Position numbers and translations under genes: made by a program. This document shows positions 25,694 through 33,524 of a DNA stretch of 64,000 nt, piece after piece. The stretch spans positions 7,750,001-7,814,000 of the forward strand of contig NC_012522.1 of assembly GCF_000010805.1 (NCBI RefSeq), read 5' to 3'. How positions within the stretch are numbered: position 1 is the first letter of the stretch; every line of letters starts with the position of its first letter. The DNA is from Rhodococcus opacus B4 (GTDB lineage: Bacteria > Actinomycetota > Actinomycetes > Mycobacteriales > Mycobacteriaceae). The notes beneath the pieces are model-generated. The model was not told the DNA's origin. It did no database searches and was given only the letters and a program-made list of their open reading frames with translations.

Positions 25694-26908
25694 TCAGAGG
25701 ATTGCTCCGCTCACCTTGTACTCGATGATCTGGTCCATGCTCAGTCCGAGTTCCTCCAGCACCTCGTCGGTGTGCTCACCGTGTTCGGGAGCGCGGGTGA
25801 CCTGGCTGGGCTGCTCGTTGAATTGCACCGGTGCCGTCACGAGCTTGAACGGAGTTCCTGCCGCGTCTTCGAGGTCCGCGATGTAGCCGTTTGCCTCGAC
25901 CTGGGGGTCGGTGACGACCTCGCGCGGCTTCTGGACGGCCGACCACACCCCGTTGATGTCCTTCAAGGCCACCTTCCACTCTTCGAGTGTCTTCTTCGCG
26001 AACCCTGCCGAGATGGCGGCAATGCACGCGGCCCGGTTCTCGGCACGCTTCGCGTGCCTGTCGAAGCGGGGGTCGTCGATGAGCTCGGGGCTCTCCAGCA
26101 CCGTCATCAACTCGGGCCAGAAGCGGTCCGATTCGAGCATGACGATGGAGATGAACCGGTCGTCCGCGGTCCTGTACGTGTTGACCAGGGGGTTTGCGGC
26201 TTCGGACTGAACCGGCTTGGGGTACTCGTCAATCCCGAAGGCATGCGCGCCTGCGATCGTCGCGCCCATCGCCCAGGACCCCATCGCGAGGAGCGAGCTG
26301 TCGACGACAAGGGCCTCGCCGGTTCGTTCCCGGTGGAACAGCGCCGACGAGATCGCTCCCGCGATGGTGAGGCCGCCGAGGGTGTCCCCGTAGGCGGGGC
26401 CCGGCATGTTCACCGGGTACTCGCTCGACGCCGGGGTGACGTTGTCGGCAGCCCCACTGCGACCCCAGAAGGACGACATGTCGTATCCGCCGCGTTCGGC
26501 TTCCGGTCCGCGCTGACCGGCGGCGGAGCCGCGGACATAGATGATCTTGTCATTGTGCGCACGAACGTCGTCGACGTCGATACGTAGCTTCTTGCGCGCC
26601 GAGGGACGGAAGTTCGTCAGAAACACGTCGGCCGTGGCGACGAGTTTCATCAACAGCTCGCGCCCTTCCTCCGACTTCAGATCGAGTGCCACACTCCGCT
26701 TCCCGCGGTTCGGCAGCTCGAACATGTGGTTCACACCGCCGGCGGGGATCAGTCCGGAGCTGACCAGACCCCGTTGCGGGTCGCCGCTTTCGGGGTGCTC
26801 GATCTTCAGGACGTCGGCACCCCACTCGGTGAGGATGGCCCCGGCCACGGGCACATAGGTCCATGCCGCAACCTCGACGACTCGGATTCCGTTCATTACA
26901 CCGACCAC
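25694..26908 (-). CDS. CaiB/BaiF CoA-transferase family protein
   Basis: 404-aa class III CoA-transferase. It has MNGIRVVEVAAWTYVPVAGA, LTEWGADVLKIEHPESGDPQ and VFLTNFRPSARKKL, and the probable catalytic Asp in RGGYDMSSFWGRSG. This block is the transferase version and distinct from the racemase-like GHD versions at 3278-5467. I use the GTG at 26908, preceded by GGAAAGGAAG, giving a short MVGV leader before the ATG at 26896. Monocistronic, with a terminator behind it and a CAGATA box about 120 nt upstream. Probable role is CoA transfer to a pathway acid. Confidence 0.85.
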   Translation of the reverse strand: MVGVMNGIRVVEVAAWTYVPVAGAILTEWGADVLKIEHPESGDPQRGLVSSGLIPAGGVNHMFELPNRGKRSVALDLKSEEGRELLMKLVATADVFLTNFRPSARKKLRIDVDDVRAHNDKIIYVRGSAAGQRGPEAERGGYDMSSFWGRSGAADNVTPASSEYPVNMPGPAYGDTLGGLTIAGAISSALFHRERTGEALVVDSSLLAMGSWAMGATIAGAHAFGIDEYPKPVQSEAANPLVNTYRTADDRFISIVMLESDRFWPELMTVLESPELIDDPRFDRHAKRAENRAACIAAISAGFAKKTLEEWKVALKDINGVWSAVQKPREVVTDPQVEANGYIADLEDAAGTPFKLVTAPVQFNEQPSQVTRAPEHGEHTDEVLEELGLSMDQIIEYKVSGAIL

Positions 26909-27028
26909 GGTGATGCTTCCTTTCCGGATGGGGGACAGCGGCAGGTGCCGAAATGGGTACGGCGCCGTTAAGCCGGCGAGCCCTGGCGAACCTGGAGACA
27001 CTGTGAACCTGAAACCTCTGAGGAGAAG

Positions 27029-27046
27029 TATCTGACTCAGTGTACA
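27029..27046 (-). promoter_or_regulatory. CAGATA-box variant upstream of CoA-transferase
   Basis: TGTACACTGAGTCAGATA on the minus strand, a weaker relative of the recurrent box (compare TGACACAGTGTCAGAT at 36936). Confidence 0.35.
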
Positions 27047-27649
27047 TAAAAATGGGAAGAATGTGTGTTTCGCATCACAAGCGTATCGAACGGGCAGCCT
27101 CCGGTTGGTGGTGGGGGTGACCGACAAGCGTGATAGGTCACGAACTGCCACTGCATGGCCCGGAAACCGTCAACATTCTGACAGCGCCAATCGCCTCCGG
27201 TCAGGCGTGCAGTTCGACGAAGCGGATCGTTGCACGGCGCAATCGGACGGATTTCGCATAATCAATCTGACACGACGGGTACTTTGGGTACGTCATCTGC
27301 CCACCCGATTGCGAATCGAGTATGTGTCGAGCCTCGACGCAGCGCCGCATTAGTGTGTACATGGGTGTCAGAGAAGTGAAAGACGAGGGCTGCGCCTCTA
27401 TGGTTGCGGGCGCGTCGTAGAGCTTGTGTGCGAACTTCTCGGCGCGGTGACCGGACGGACGATCGGCGAGCACGTGAACGTCGATTCCCTCGAATATCTC
27501 CAGTACATGTGGGCAAATCTCTGAACGCTGTGCGGACAACGTGATCCCCTTACGGTGGAGTACCGGCGTCGGGAGCGGTCGCTTCTGGGGGCGGTGATTT
27601 CGCTCGACTCTTTCGTGACACAACCATCAGATGCTAGGGTTCGCCCAGG
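27047..27649. other. Region without a recognised gene; possible gene remnant
   Basis: About 600 nt. The only open frame with actinobacterial codon bias is on the minus strand, 27201-27623 (140 codons). Its middle part, including SEICPHVLEIFEGIDVHVLA and AEKFAHKLYDAPATIEAQ, looks protein-like. I recognise no family, no ribosome site precedes it, and the 3' half loses the codon bias, so a decayed gene is as likely as a live one. A half box TGTCAGAATG lies at 27174-27183 on the minus strand. Confidence 0.3.
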
Positions 27650-27663
27650 GTGACCGAGGTCAC
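27650..27663 (+). promoter_or_regulatory. GTGA-N6-TCAC inverted repeat upstream of DUF35-Ltp2-ABC operon
   Basis: GTGACCGAGGTCAC, the same 14-bp inverted repeat found in five promoters (see 33309, 36908, 42820, 45519, 53038). Here no -35/-10 pair frames it, so its position relative to the promoter is unclear. It is 69 nt before the DUF35 start. Confidence 0.45.
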
Positions 27664-27731
27664 GTCTCATCCGTTTCGCGCGGCTGATCGGTATCGGGCA
27701 CCCGTCAGCGACAGTTCTTTGGAGGAACTCG

Positions 27732-28145
27732 ATGTCAAACCAGTCGGGACGAATGCTCCCCGAGGTGACCGCAGAGTCGCGGGACTTCTGGACCGGAGGA
27801 TTCGAAGACGAGCTACGCATCTATCGGTGCCGGGCGTGCCGTGGGTGGATTCATCCGCCGGTCGGCGCGTGCTGGCGGTGCCACAGCCGCGACGTCGGCC
27901 CCGAGGTCGCCTCGGGTACCGGCAAGGTCGCGGCGTACACCGTCAATCACCATCAGTGGTTTCCCGCGTTCCCACCCCCCTATGTCATTGCGGCGGTGGA
28001 ACTCGACGATCAACCGGACGTTCGCCTGACCACCTGCCTCGTCGAGTGTGACGTCGATGCAGTCGAGGTCGGCATGGCGGTCGAGGTGGTCTTCGACAAG
28101 CAGGACGACGTTGCACTTCCCTTCTTCAGGCCGGTGACGAAATGA
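27732..28145 (+). CDS. DUF35 OB-fold/zinc-ribbon protein, partner of Ltp2-like aldolase
   Basis: 137-aa protein with an N-terminal rubredoxin-like zinc ribbon (CRACRGWIHPPVGACWRC) and a C-terminal OB fold, including ASGTGKVAAYTVNHHQWFPA and PPYVIAAVELDDQ. DUF35 proteins bind acyl-CoA and dock onto thiolase-fold enzymes; the DUF35 domain of ChsH2 activates the Ltp2 retro-aldolase in sterol side-chain breakdown. Its stop overlaps the start of the thiolase-like gene (ATGA), supporting a 1:1 complex. Start ATG at 27732 with GGAGGAA upstream. First gene of an operon that continues into an ABC transporter. Confidence 0.9.
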   Translation: MSNQSGRMLPEVTAESRDFWTGGFEDELRIYRCRACRGWIHPPVGACWRCHSRDVGPEVASGTGKVAAYTVNHHQWFPAFPPPYVIAAVELDDQPDVRLTTCLVECDVDAVEVGMAVEVVFDKQDDVALPFFRPVTK

Positions 28146-29326
28146 CCTTTGTGGACGACCGTGCAGTCATCACGGGTATCGGGCAGTCTCAGATCGGACG
28201 CCGTATCGGGCGGACCGGTATCGACCTCGCACTCGAGGCCTCGGAGCGAGCGGTGGAGCATGCCGGACTGTCGTTCGATGACATCGACGGTGTAGCCAGC
28301 TACCCCGGTCCGGTGAACGCGGAGGGCGGCTTCGTCGGCGCGACGACACACGACGTCCGTGACGCTTTCGGCCTGAAGACCCGCTGGCACGTCAGCGGTG
28401 TCGAAACTTCGGGGCAGATCGGAACGCTCCTGGACGCGGCTGCCGCCGTGGCGAGCGGGCGCGCCACCCACGTACTCTGCTTCCGCTCGGTGTGGGAGGC
28501 GACAGCTCAGGCGTCGGGTCGCGCCGCGGCACTGACCGGGAAGATGGCTCGCGCCAGTGGGCACTCGGAGTTCAGGCTGCCGTTCGGGGCGGCGTCGCCG
28601 GCCAACTGGATCGGCATGTACGCACAGCGCTACATGCACGAATTCGGGCTCACCCGTGAGCAGATCGGCAAGCTCGTCATCAACGGCCGTCGTAATGCCG
28701 GCCTCAACCCCAATGCCATCTACCGGGATCCGATGACGATGGACGACTACCTCGGCGCCCGGTTGATCTCCTGGCCGCTCGGTCTCTACGACTGCGATGT
28801 TCCGTGTGACGGCGCGACGGCGATCATCGTCTCGCGGCGCGAAGCGTCGACCGGACTGAACAATTCGCCCCTCGCCATCGAAGCGGCGGGTGCGTCCCTC
28901 GCGGAGCGGCACACCTGGGACCAGCGAGCCGATCTCACGACCATGGCGTCCCACGACGCGGCGGACTCGATGTGGGAGACCACCAAGCTGACCCCCGGTG
29001 ACGTCGACTTCGCGACGCTCTATGACGGCTTCAGTTACTTGACGACCCAGTGGATCGAAGCACTCGGGTTCTGTGAGCACGGCAAGGTCGGCCAGTTCCT
29101 CGACGAAGAAGACCGATACCGCCTCGACGGTGAACTCCCCATCAACCCGCACGGTGGCCAGCTCTCGGCCGGCCGTCTGCACGGATACGGCTTCCTGCAC
29201 GAAGCCTGCGTGCAGTTGTGGCGGGAGGGCGGAGACCGACAGATCGCCAAGGACGTCGAAATCGCCGCAGTCGGTATCGGTGGCGGACCCGAGGCAGGCT
29301 GCATGCTGCTACGTCGCGAAGGGTGA
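28142..29326 (+). CDS. Thiolase-fold lipid-transfer protein, Ltp2-like aldolase
   Basis: 394-aa thiolase-superfamily protein. The position of the acylated cysteine is Glu88 (VSGVETSG instead of the usual CxSG), and the C-terminal GHP motif reads NPHGGQLSAGRLHGYG. It therefore cannot be a normal thiolase. The pattern fits Ltp2-type enzymes, which split beta-hydroxy-acyl-CoA by a retro-aldol reaction, releasing propionyl- or acetyl-CoA and a ketone or aldehyde. Coupled by ATGA to the DUF35 gene. In the pathway it would remove a branched end that beta-oxidation cannot thiolyse (inference from the Ltp2/ChsH2 system). Confidence 0.87.
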   Translation: MTFVDDRAVITGIGQSQIGRRIGRTGIDLALEASERAVEHAGLSFDDIDGVASYPGPVNAEGGFVGATTHDVRDAFGLKTRWHVSGVETSGQIGTLLDAAAAVASGRATHVLCFRSVWEATAQASGRAAALTGKMARASGHSEFRLPFGAASPANWIGMYAQRYMHEFGLTREQIGKLVINGRRNAGLNPNAIYRDPMTMDDYLGARLISWPLGLYDCDVPCDGATAIIVSRREASTGLNNSPLAIEAAGASLAERHTWDQRADLTTMASHDAADSMWETTKLTPGDVDFATLYDGFSYLTTQWIEALGFCEHGKVGQFLDEEDRYRLDGELPINPHGGQLSAGRLHGYGFLHEACVQLWREGGDRQIAKDVEIAAVGIGGGPEAGCMLLRREG

Positions 29327-29330
29327 CGAC

Positions 29331-30218
29331 ATGACCACCGCAGAATCCACCAGTTCCCGCGGCACGTGGTCCGCACGGCTGCGTGGCGGCCGAAAATGGC
29401 GTGCGCTCCGTTCCAATCGGGCGGCCATGGTGTCGCTCGCTTTTCTCGTCCTGCTCGTGCTGGTCGCAGTGTTCGGTTCCGTCCTGATGACTCACGACCC
29501 CAACGCGCAGGCACTCAGTGCACGTCTGCAGGGGCCGAGCGGTGAACACTGGTTCGGCACCGACGGTTACGGACGTGACGTCTTCAGCCGCATGGTCGAC
29601 GCAACCCAGGTCGCCGTACTCGCAATCGTCCAGGCAATGGCGCTGGCGGCGATCATCGGTATCCCGTTCGGTCTCCTCGCCGGACTGGTGGGCGGTCCGG
29701 TGGACGCAGTGCTCAGTCGTATCGCCGAAGCACTGCTCGCGCTGCCGCCGCTGATCCTTGCGCTGGCGGTGGTCGGTGTGCTCGGTCCCGGACTGACGAA
29801 CGCCATGATCGCCGTCGGAATGCTGCTGGCGCCGAGACTGTTCCGAATCGCGCGGTCCGAGGCGCAGGCGGTGGCAGGCGAGTCCTACATCGAGGCCTGC
29901 CGTAGCGTCGGGTGCTCGAATTTCCGGTTGCTGTGGCGGCATGTTCTTCCGAACGCCAGTTCTGCCCTGATGATCCAGGTGACGTTCGGTGCCGGAATCG
30001 TCATCATTGTCGAGGCGAGCCTGAGCTTCCTCGGACTCGGTGTCGAGTCACCTCAGGCCAGCTGGGGATCCATGCTCCAGGACGCGTTCCAGAACGTGAG
30101 CGTCTCGCCCAGTTTCATGATCGTGCCCACCGCCGCGATCGTGTTGACGGTGCTGGCGTTGTCGACGTTCGGTGACGGTATGCGTGATGCTTTCGAAGGG
30201 CGTGGAGCAAATGGCTGA
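29331..30218 (+). CDS. ABC transporter permease (DppC/OppC type)
   Basis: 295-aa inner-membrane subunit of a Dpp/Opp/Nik-type importer. It has an N-terminal helix (VSLAFLVLLVLVAVFGSVLM), the family motif HWFGTDGYGRDVFSRMV and the EAA loop EACRSVGCSNFRLLWRHVLP that contacts the ATPases. Start ATG four nt after the Ltp2-like stop, so the transporter is co-transcribed with the aldolase. Its 3' end overlaps the first ATPase gene by 8 nt. Peptide-family permeases also import nickel, sugars, glutathione and some amphipathic molecules, so the cargo is open. Confidence 0.92.
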   Translation: MTTAESTSSRGTWSARLRGGRKWRALRSNRAAMVSLAFLVLLVLVAVFGSVLMTHDPNAQALSARLQGPSGEHWFGTDGYGRDVFSRMVDATQVAVLAIVQAMALAAIIGIPFGLLAGLVGGPVDAVLSRIAEALLALPPLILALAVVGVLGPGLTNAMIAVGMLLAPRLFRIARSEAQAVAGESYIEACRSVGCSNFRLLWRHVLPNASSALMIQVTFGAGIVIIVEASLSFLGLGVESPQASWGSMLQDAFQNVSVSPSFMIVPTAAIVLTVLALSTFGDGMRDAFEGRGANG

Positions 30219-31260
30219 CAAGATACTACTGGCGGCAGACGAAGCGGTGGCCGATCACGTCGACCTCGGGCAGAAAGTCCTGGAAGTCACGGATCTGTGC
30301 ATCGATTTCAAGACCGCGCACGGATGGTCCCGTGTGGTCGATCATCTCGACCTGGTGTTGCGCCGAGGCGAGACGCTCGGACTGGTGGGAGAGTCCGGTT
30401 CGGGCAAGACGGTCACGTCGTTGGCGATCATGGGACTTCTCACCGGACCCAAGGTTCGGATCACCGGCTCGGTTCGCCTGGAGGGCCGAGAGCTTATCGG
30501 CCTGTCCAACCGTGAGATGAACGACCTTCGGGGCAAGACGATCGGCATGATCTTCCAGGAACCGCGCCGATCCCTCAACCCTGCCTTCACCGTCGGCGAT
30601 CAGATCGCCGAGGTGGTGCGCAGACACAAGGCGGACGTCGGGCGCAAGGAGTCCTGGAGCCGTGCCGTCGAGATGCTGGATCTGGTCGGTATTCCCGACT
30701 CGGAGAAGCGCGCGCACGAGTATCCGCACCAGTTCAGCGGTGGTATGTGTCAGCGGGTAATGCTGGCGATGGCCGTCGCCTGCGAGCCGGTCGTCCTCAT
30801 CGCGGACGAACCGACGACGGCACTGGATGTCACGGTTCAGGCTCAGGTGCTCGACCTTCTCACGGAGCTTCAGGAGCGGATGGGGCTCGGCGTCCTGTTC
30901 ATCACGCACGACCTCGGTGTGGTCGCGCAGACCTGCGACCGGGTTGCTGTCCTCTACGGTGGCCAGGTAATGGAGTCGACGGTCGCCGAGAAACTCTTCT
31001 ACGAGCCCGAGCATCCCTACACCGAGGGACTACTGGCGTCGACTCCGGACGCTCAGGTGCGAGCCGAACGACTATTCGCGATTCCGGGAACCGTGCCCGC
31101 GGCCTGGAACTGGCCGAGCGGGTGCAGGTTTCACCCCCGATGCGGATACGCCGCGGCGGGGCAGTGCGATGAGGGCACTGTCCCGCTCGAGGGTTCCGAT
31201 CATCACCTGGTGCGCTGCGTTCGGTCCGATGTATTGCGCTTGGAAGGAATCAAGGAATGA
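30211..31260 (+). CDS. ABC transporter ATP-binding protein (DppD/OppD type)
   Basis: 349-aa ATPase with Walker A GESGSGKT, signature FSGGMCQRVMLAMA, Walker B VVLIADEPTTALD and the H-loop FITHDLGVVAQ. The C-terminal cysteine-containing tail CRFHPRCGYAAAGQC is typical of Opp/Dpp ATPases and may bind an iron-sulfur cluster. ATG at 30211 (MADKILLAADEAVA) is preceded by GTGGAG and overlaps the permease stop. Its stop overlaps the next ATPase start (ATGA). Confidence 0.93.
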   Translation: MADKILLAADEAVADHVDLGQKVLEVTDLCIDFKTAHGWSRVVDHLDLVLRRGETLGLVGESGSGKTVTSLAIMGLLTGPKVRITGSVRLEGRELIGLSNREMNDLRGKTIGMIFQEPRRSLNPAFTVGDQIAEVVRRHKADVGRKESWSRAVEMLDLVGIPDSEKRAHEYPHQFSGGMCQRVMLAMAVACEPVVLIADEPTTALDVTVQAQVLDLLTELQERMGLGVLFITHDLGVVAQTCDRVAVLYGGQVMESTVAEKLFYEPEHPYTEGLLASTPDAQVRAERLFAIPGTVPAAWNWPSGCRFHPRCGYAAAGQCDEGTVPLEGSDHHLVRCVRSDVLRLEGIKE

Positions 31261-32087
31261 ACCCTATCCTCGAAATCGACAGTCTCGTCAAGTCCTTCGT
31301 CAAGAAGCGGAATCTCCTGGGCATCCCGACGGAACACACCCACGCCGTCAAGGACGTGTCGTTCACATTGGAGAAGGGCCGGACCCGGGCAATCGTCGGC
31401 GAGAGCGGTGCCGGCAAGTCCACGATCGGCCGGATGGCATTGCGACTGGCGACGCCCGACACGGGTTCCGTCAAGTTGTTCGGAGACGACATCATGACGA
31501 TGTCGGCGAAGGAGGTGCGCAGGCTTCGCCGGCGGGCGACGATGATCTTCCAGGATCCGTTCAACTCGTTGGACCCTCGAATGTTGATCGGCCAGTCCGT
31601 GGCGGAACCGCTCACTTTGCACACGAAGCTGCGGGGGAGCGCTCGCGACGAGCGGGTTGCGGAACTGCTCGAGCGGGTAGGGCTCCGCATGGACCAACTC
31701 GAGAAGTACCCACACGAGTTCTCCGGAGGTCAGTTGCAGCGCATCGCCATCGCGCGCGCGCTGGCAACCGAGCCGGAGCTGATCGTGTGCGACGAGCCCG
31801 TGGCGGCACTGGATGTCTCGATCCAAGCCCAGGTTCTCAACCTCCTGCAGGATCTGCAGCAGGAACGTCAGATCAGTTACCTTTTCATTTCTCACGACCT
31901 GGCGCTGGTGAAGATGTTCGCCCACGACGTCACCGTGATGCGACGCGGCGAGGTCGTCGAGTCGGGCGCTACCGAGCAGATCTTCGAGGACCCGAAGGAT
32001 CCGTACACGAAGGAACTGCTGTCGGCGATCCCGGTGATGAATCCGCGCAAGCGTGCCGCGAAACGAACCTTGGTCGCCCAGGCGTGA
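31257..32087 (+). CDS. ABC transporter ATP-binding protein (DppF/OppF type)
   Basis: 276-aa second ATPase, Walker A GESGAGKS, signature FSGGQLQRIAIARALA, Walker B LIVCDEPVAALD and FISHDLALVKMF. It forms the nucleotide-binding heterodimer with the preceding gene product. It ends soon after the ATPase core and lacks the cysteine-rich tail of its partner. Translationally coupled at both ends of the ATPase pair; 106 nt then separate it from the second permease gene. Confidence 0.93.
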   Translation: MNPILEIDSLVKSFVKKRNLLGIPTEHTHAVKDVSFTLEKGRTRAIVGESGAGKSTIGRMALRLATPDTGSVKLFGDDIMTMSAKEVRRLRRRATMIFQDPFNSLDPRMLIGQSVAEPLTLHTKLRGSARDERVAELLERVGLRMDQLEKYPHEFSGGQLQRIAIARALATEPELIVCDEPVAALDVSIQAQVLNLLQDLQQERQISYLFISHDLALVKMFAHDVTVMRRGEVVESGATEQIFEDPKDPYTKELLSAIPVMNPRKRAAKRTLVAQA

Positions 32088-32193
32088 GGCACGGGATCAC
32101 CACACAGCCGATTTCACCGGTGTCGTCGCCTTCTGTCATGTGGGCAAGTCCGGCACCTGACCACATCTTTCGTCTCATGAGGAGTCGGGTTTC

Positions 32194-33144
32194 ATGCTCA
32201 AGCTCGTCGTCAGTCGCGTCTTAGCGGCGATACCCCTGTTGCTGTTGGTGGCGTTTCTCTCCTTCGCGTTGCTCGAGTTGGCGAACCGGGGTACGGACCC
32301 GGCGGCTCGGATCGCGGGCGAAGGCGCCAGTGCCGATCAGATCGACCAGGTGCGCCAGAACCTGAATCTCGACGCGCCCATGGTTGTTCGCTATGTCGAG
32401 TGGGTCGCTCATGCCCTCACCGGAGACCTGGGTACCTCCCTCTACAGCGGCCAGCCCGTGACCGATGCGCTGATGGAGCGGATCTGGATCACCGGCTCAC
32501 TCGCGCTGTGGGCCATCGTGCTCACCGTGGTCATCGGAATCCCGCTGGGCGTGTGGGCTGCGGTGCGCCAGGGGTCCGTCGTCGACCGCGCGGTGACGAC
32601 GCTGGCGGCGCTCCTGATGTCGGTCCCCCCGTTCGTTCTGGGCCTGGTTCTGGTGATCACCTTCGCGATCACTCGCGCATGGCTCCCCGCGACCGGATAC
32701 GTCACGATCGCGGAGGGCGGGATCGTCGAATGGTCCCGCCACCTGATCCTCCCCGCGATCGCTCTGGCTGCGGTGTCCGCGGCGGAGCTTGCGCGGCAGA
32801 CACGAGGTTCCATCGTCGATGCGATGAACAAGGACTACGTGCGCACCGCGCGCGCGAAGGGGCTCGCCGAGCATGGGGTCTTGTGGAAGCACACCATGAA
32901 GAACGCGTCCGTCTCGATCGTCACGGTGCTCGGTATGCAGATGGGTCGCATCCTGGGTGGCGCGGTAACCGTCGAATTCGTCTTTGCGATATCGGGATTG
33001 GGAATGCTCGGCTACACGGCGGTCGTGCAGCGGGATCTTCCCGTCGTGCAGGGTGTGGTGATCATCAGCGCGCTGGTGGTGCTGGTCTGCAATCTTCTGG
33101 TCGACATGTCGTACGGCTATCTGAATCCGAAGATCCGCAAGTAG
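32194..33144 (+). CDS. ABC transporter permease (DppB/OppB type)
   Basis: 316-aa permease with six predicted helices and the EAA motif RTARAKGLAEHGVLWKHTMK. N-terminal LVVSRVLAAIPLLLLVAFLS is a typical DppB first helix. It completes a two-permease, two-ATPase importer, but the gene order (C, D, F, B) is the reverse of the usual B-C-D-F, which suggests an operon rearrangement. The ATG is preceded by GAGGAG. Ends at a strong terminator, so the two binding-protein genes downstream have their own promoters. Confidence 0.92.
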   Translation: MLKLVVSRVLAAIPLLLLVAFLSFALLELANRGTDPAARIAGEGASADQIDQVRQNLNLDAPMVVRYVEWVAHALTGDLGTSLYSGQPVTDALMERIWITGSLALWAIVLTVVIGIPLGVWAAVRQGSVVDRAVTTLAALLMSVPPFVLGLVLVITFAITRAWLPATGYVTIAEGGIVEWSRHLILPAIALAAVSAAELARQTRGSIVDAMNKDYVRTARAKGLAEHGVLWKHTMKNASVSIVTVLGMQMGRILGGAVTVEFVFAISGLGMLGYTAVVQRDLPVVQGVVIISALVVLVCNLLVDMSYGYLNPKIRK

Positions 33145-33187
33145 AAAGACTGTACCGAAGCGGATTTGCGACTGCAGCCGCACGTCA

Positions 33188-33224
33188 CGAGAGGGCTGCC
33201 GGCTGTATGCCGGCAGCCCTCTCG
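33188..33224 (+). terminator. Hairpin terminator after ABC operon
   Basis: A perfect 16-bp stem (CGAGAGGGCTGCCGGC and complement) with loop TGTAT, 43 nt after the permease stop. It separates the DUF35-Ltp2-ABC operon from the binding-protein promoter at 33309. Confidence 0.8.
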
Positions 33225-33308
33225 AGCTGTTCGGAGGTACGGGTCCGGGCCATAGAAGGCTTCTATGTCCCTCATCCGGAGTTTTCATGTCGAAAGGTGT
33301 TGCGGCTC

Positions 33309-33337
33309 TTGCGGTATGTGACTGCGGTCACTAAAAT
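33309..33337 (+). promoter_or_regulatory. Promoter with GTGA-N6-TCAC operator in the spacer (binding protein 1)
   Basis: -35 TTGCGG (33309-33314), 17-bp spacer containing GTGACTGCGGTCAC (33318-33331) and -10 TAAAAT (33332-33337). The inverted repeat touches the -10, as in the four other copies. It would produce an mRNA leader of about 180 nt before the ATG at 33525. Confidence 0.65.
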
Positions 33338-33524
33338 TGGCAGCGCACGCCAAGGCATGTGCAGCGAGACGAAAAGGTCGTGAACTCCGTATCGGACGGG
33401 CCGACCACCGATGGCCTCGGCCGTTCGTGATTCCTTCCGCATTCTCTTCGAAGGACTCTTGTTGCCGTGCAGGCGGATTCGTGAACGTGTCGTACCGATC
33501 AAGGTGAGAAATGGGCGTGTGGGT

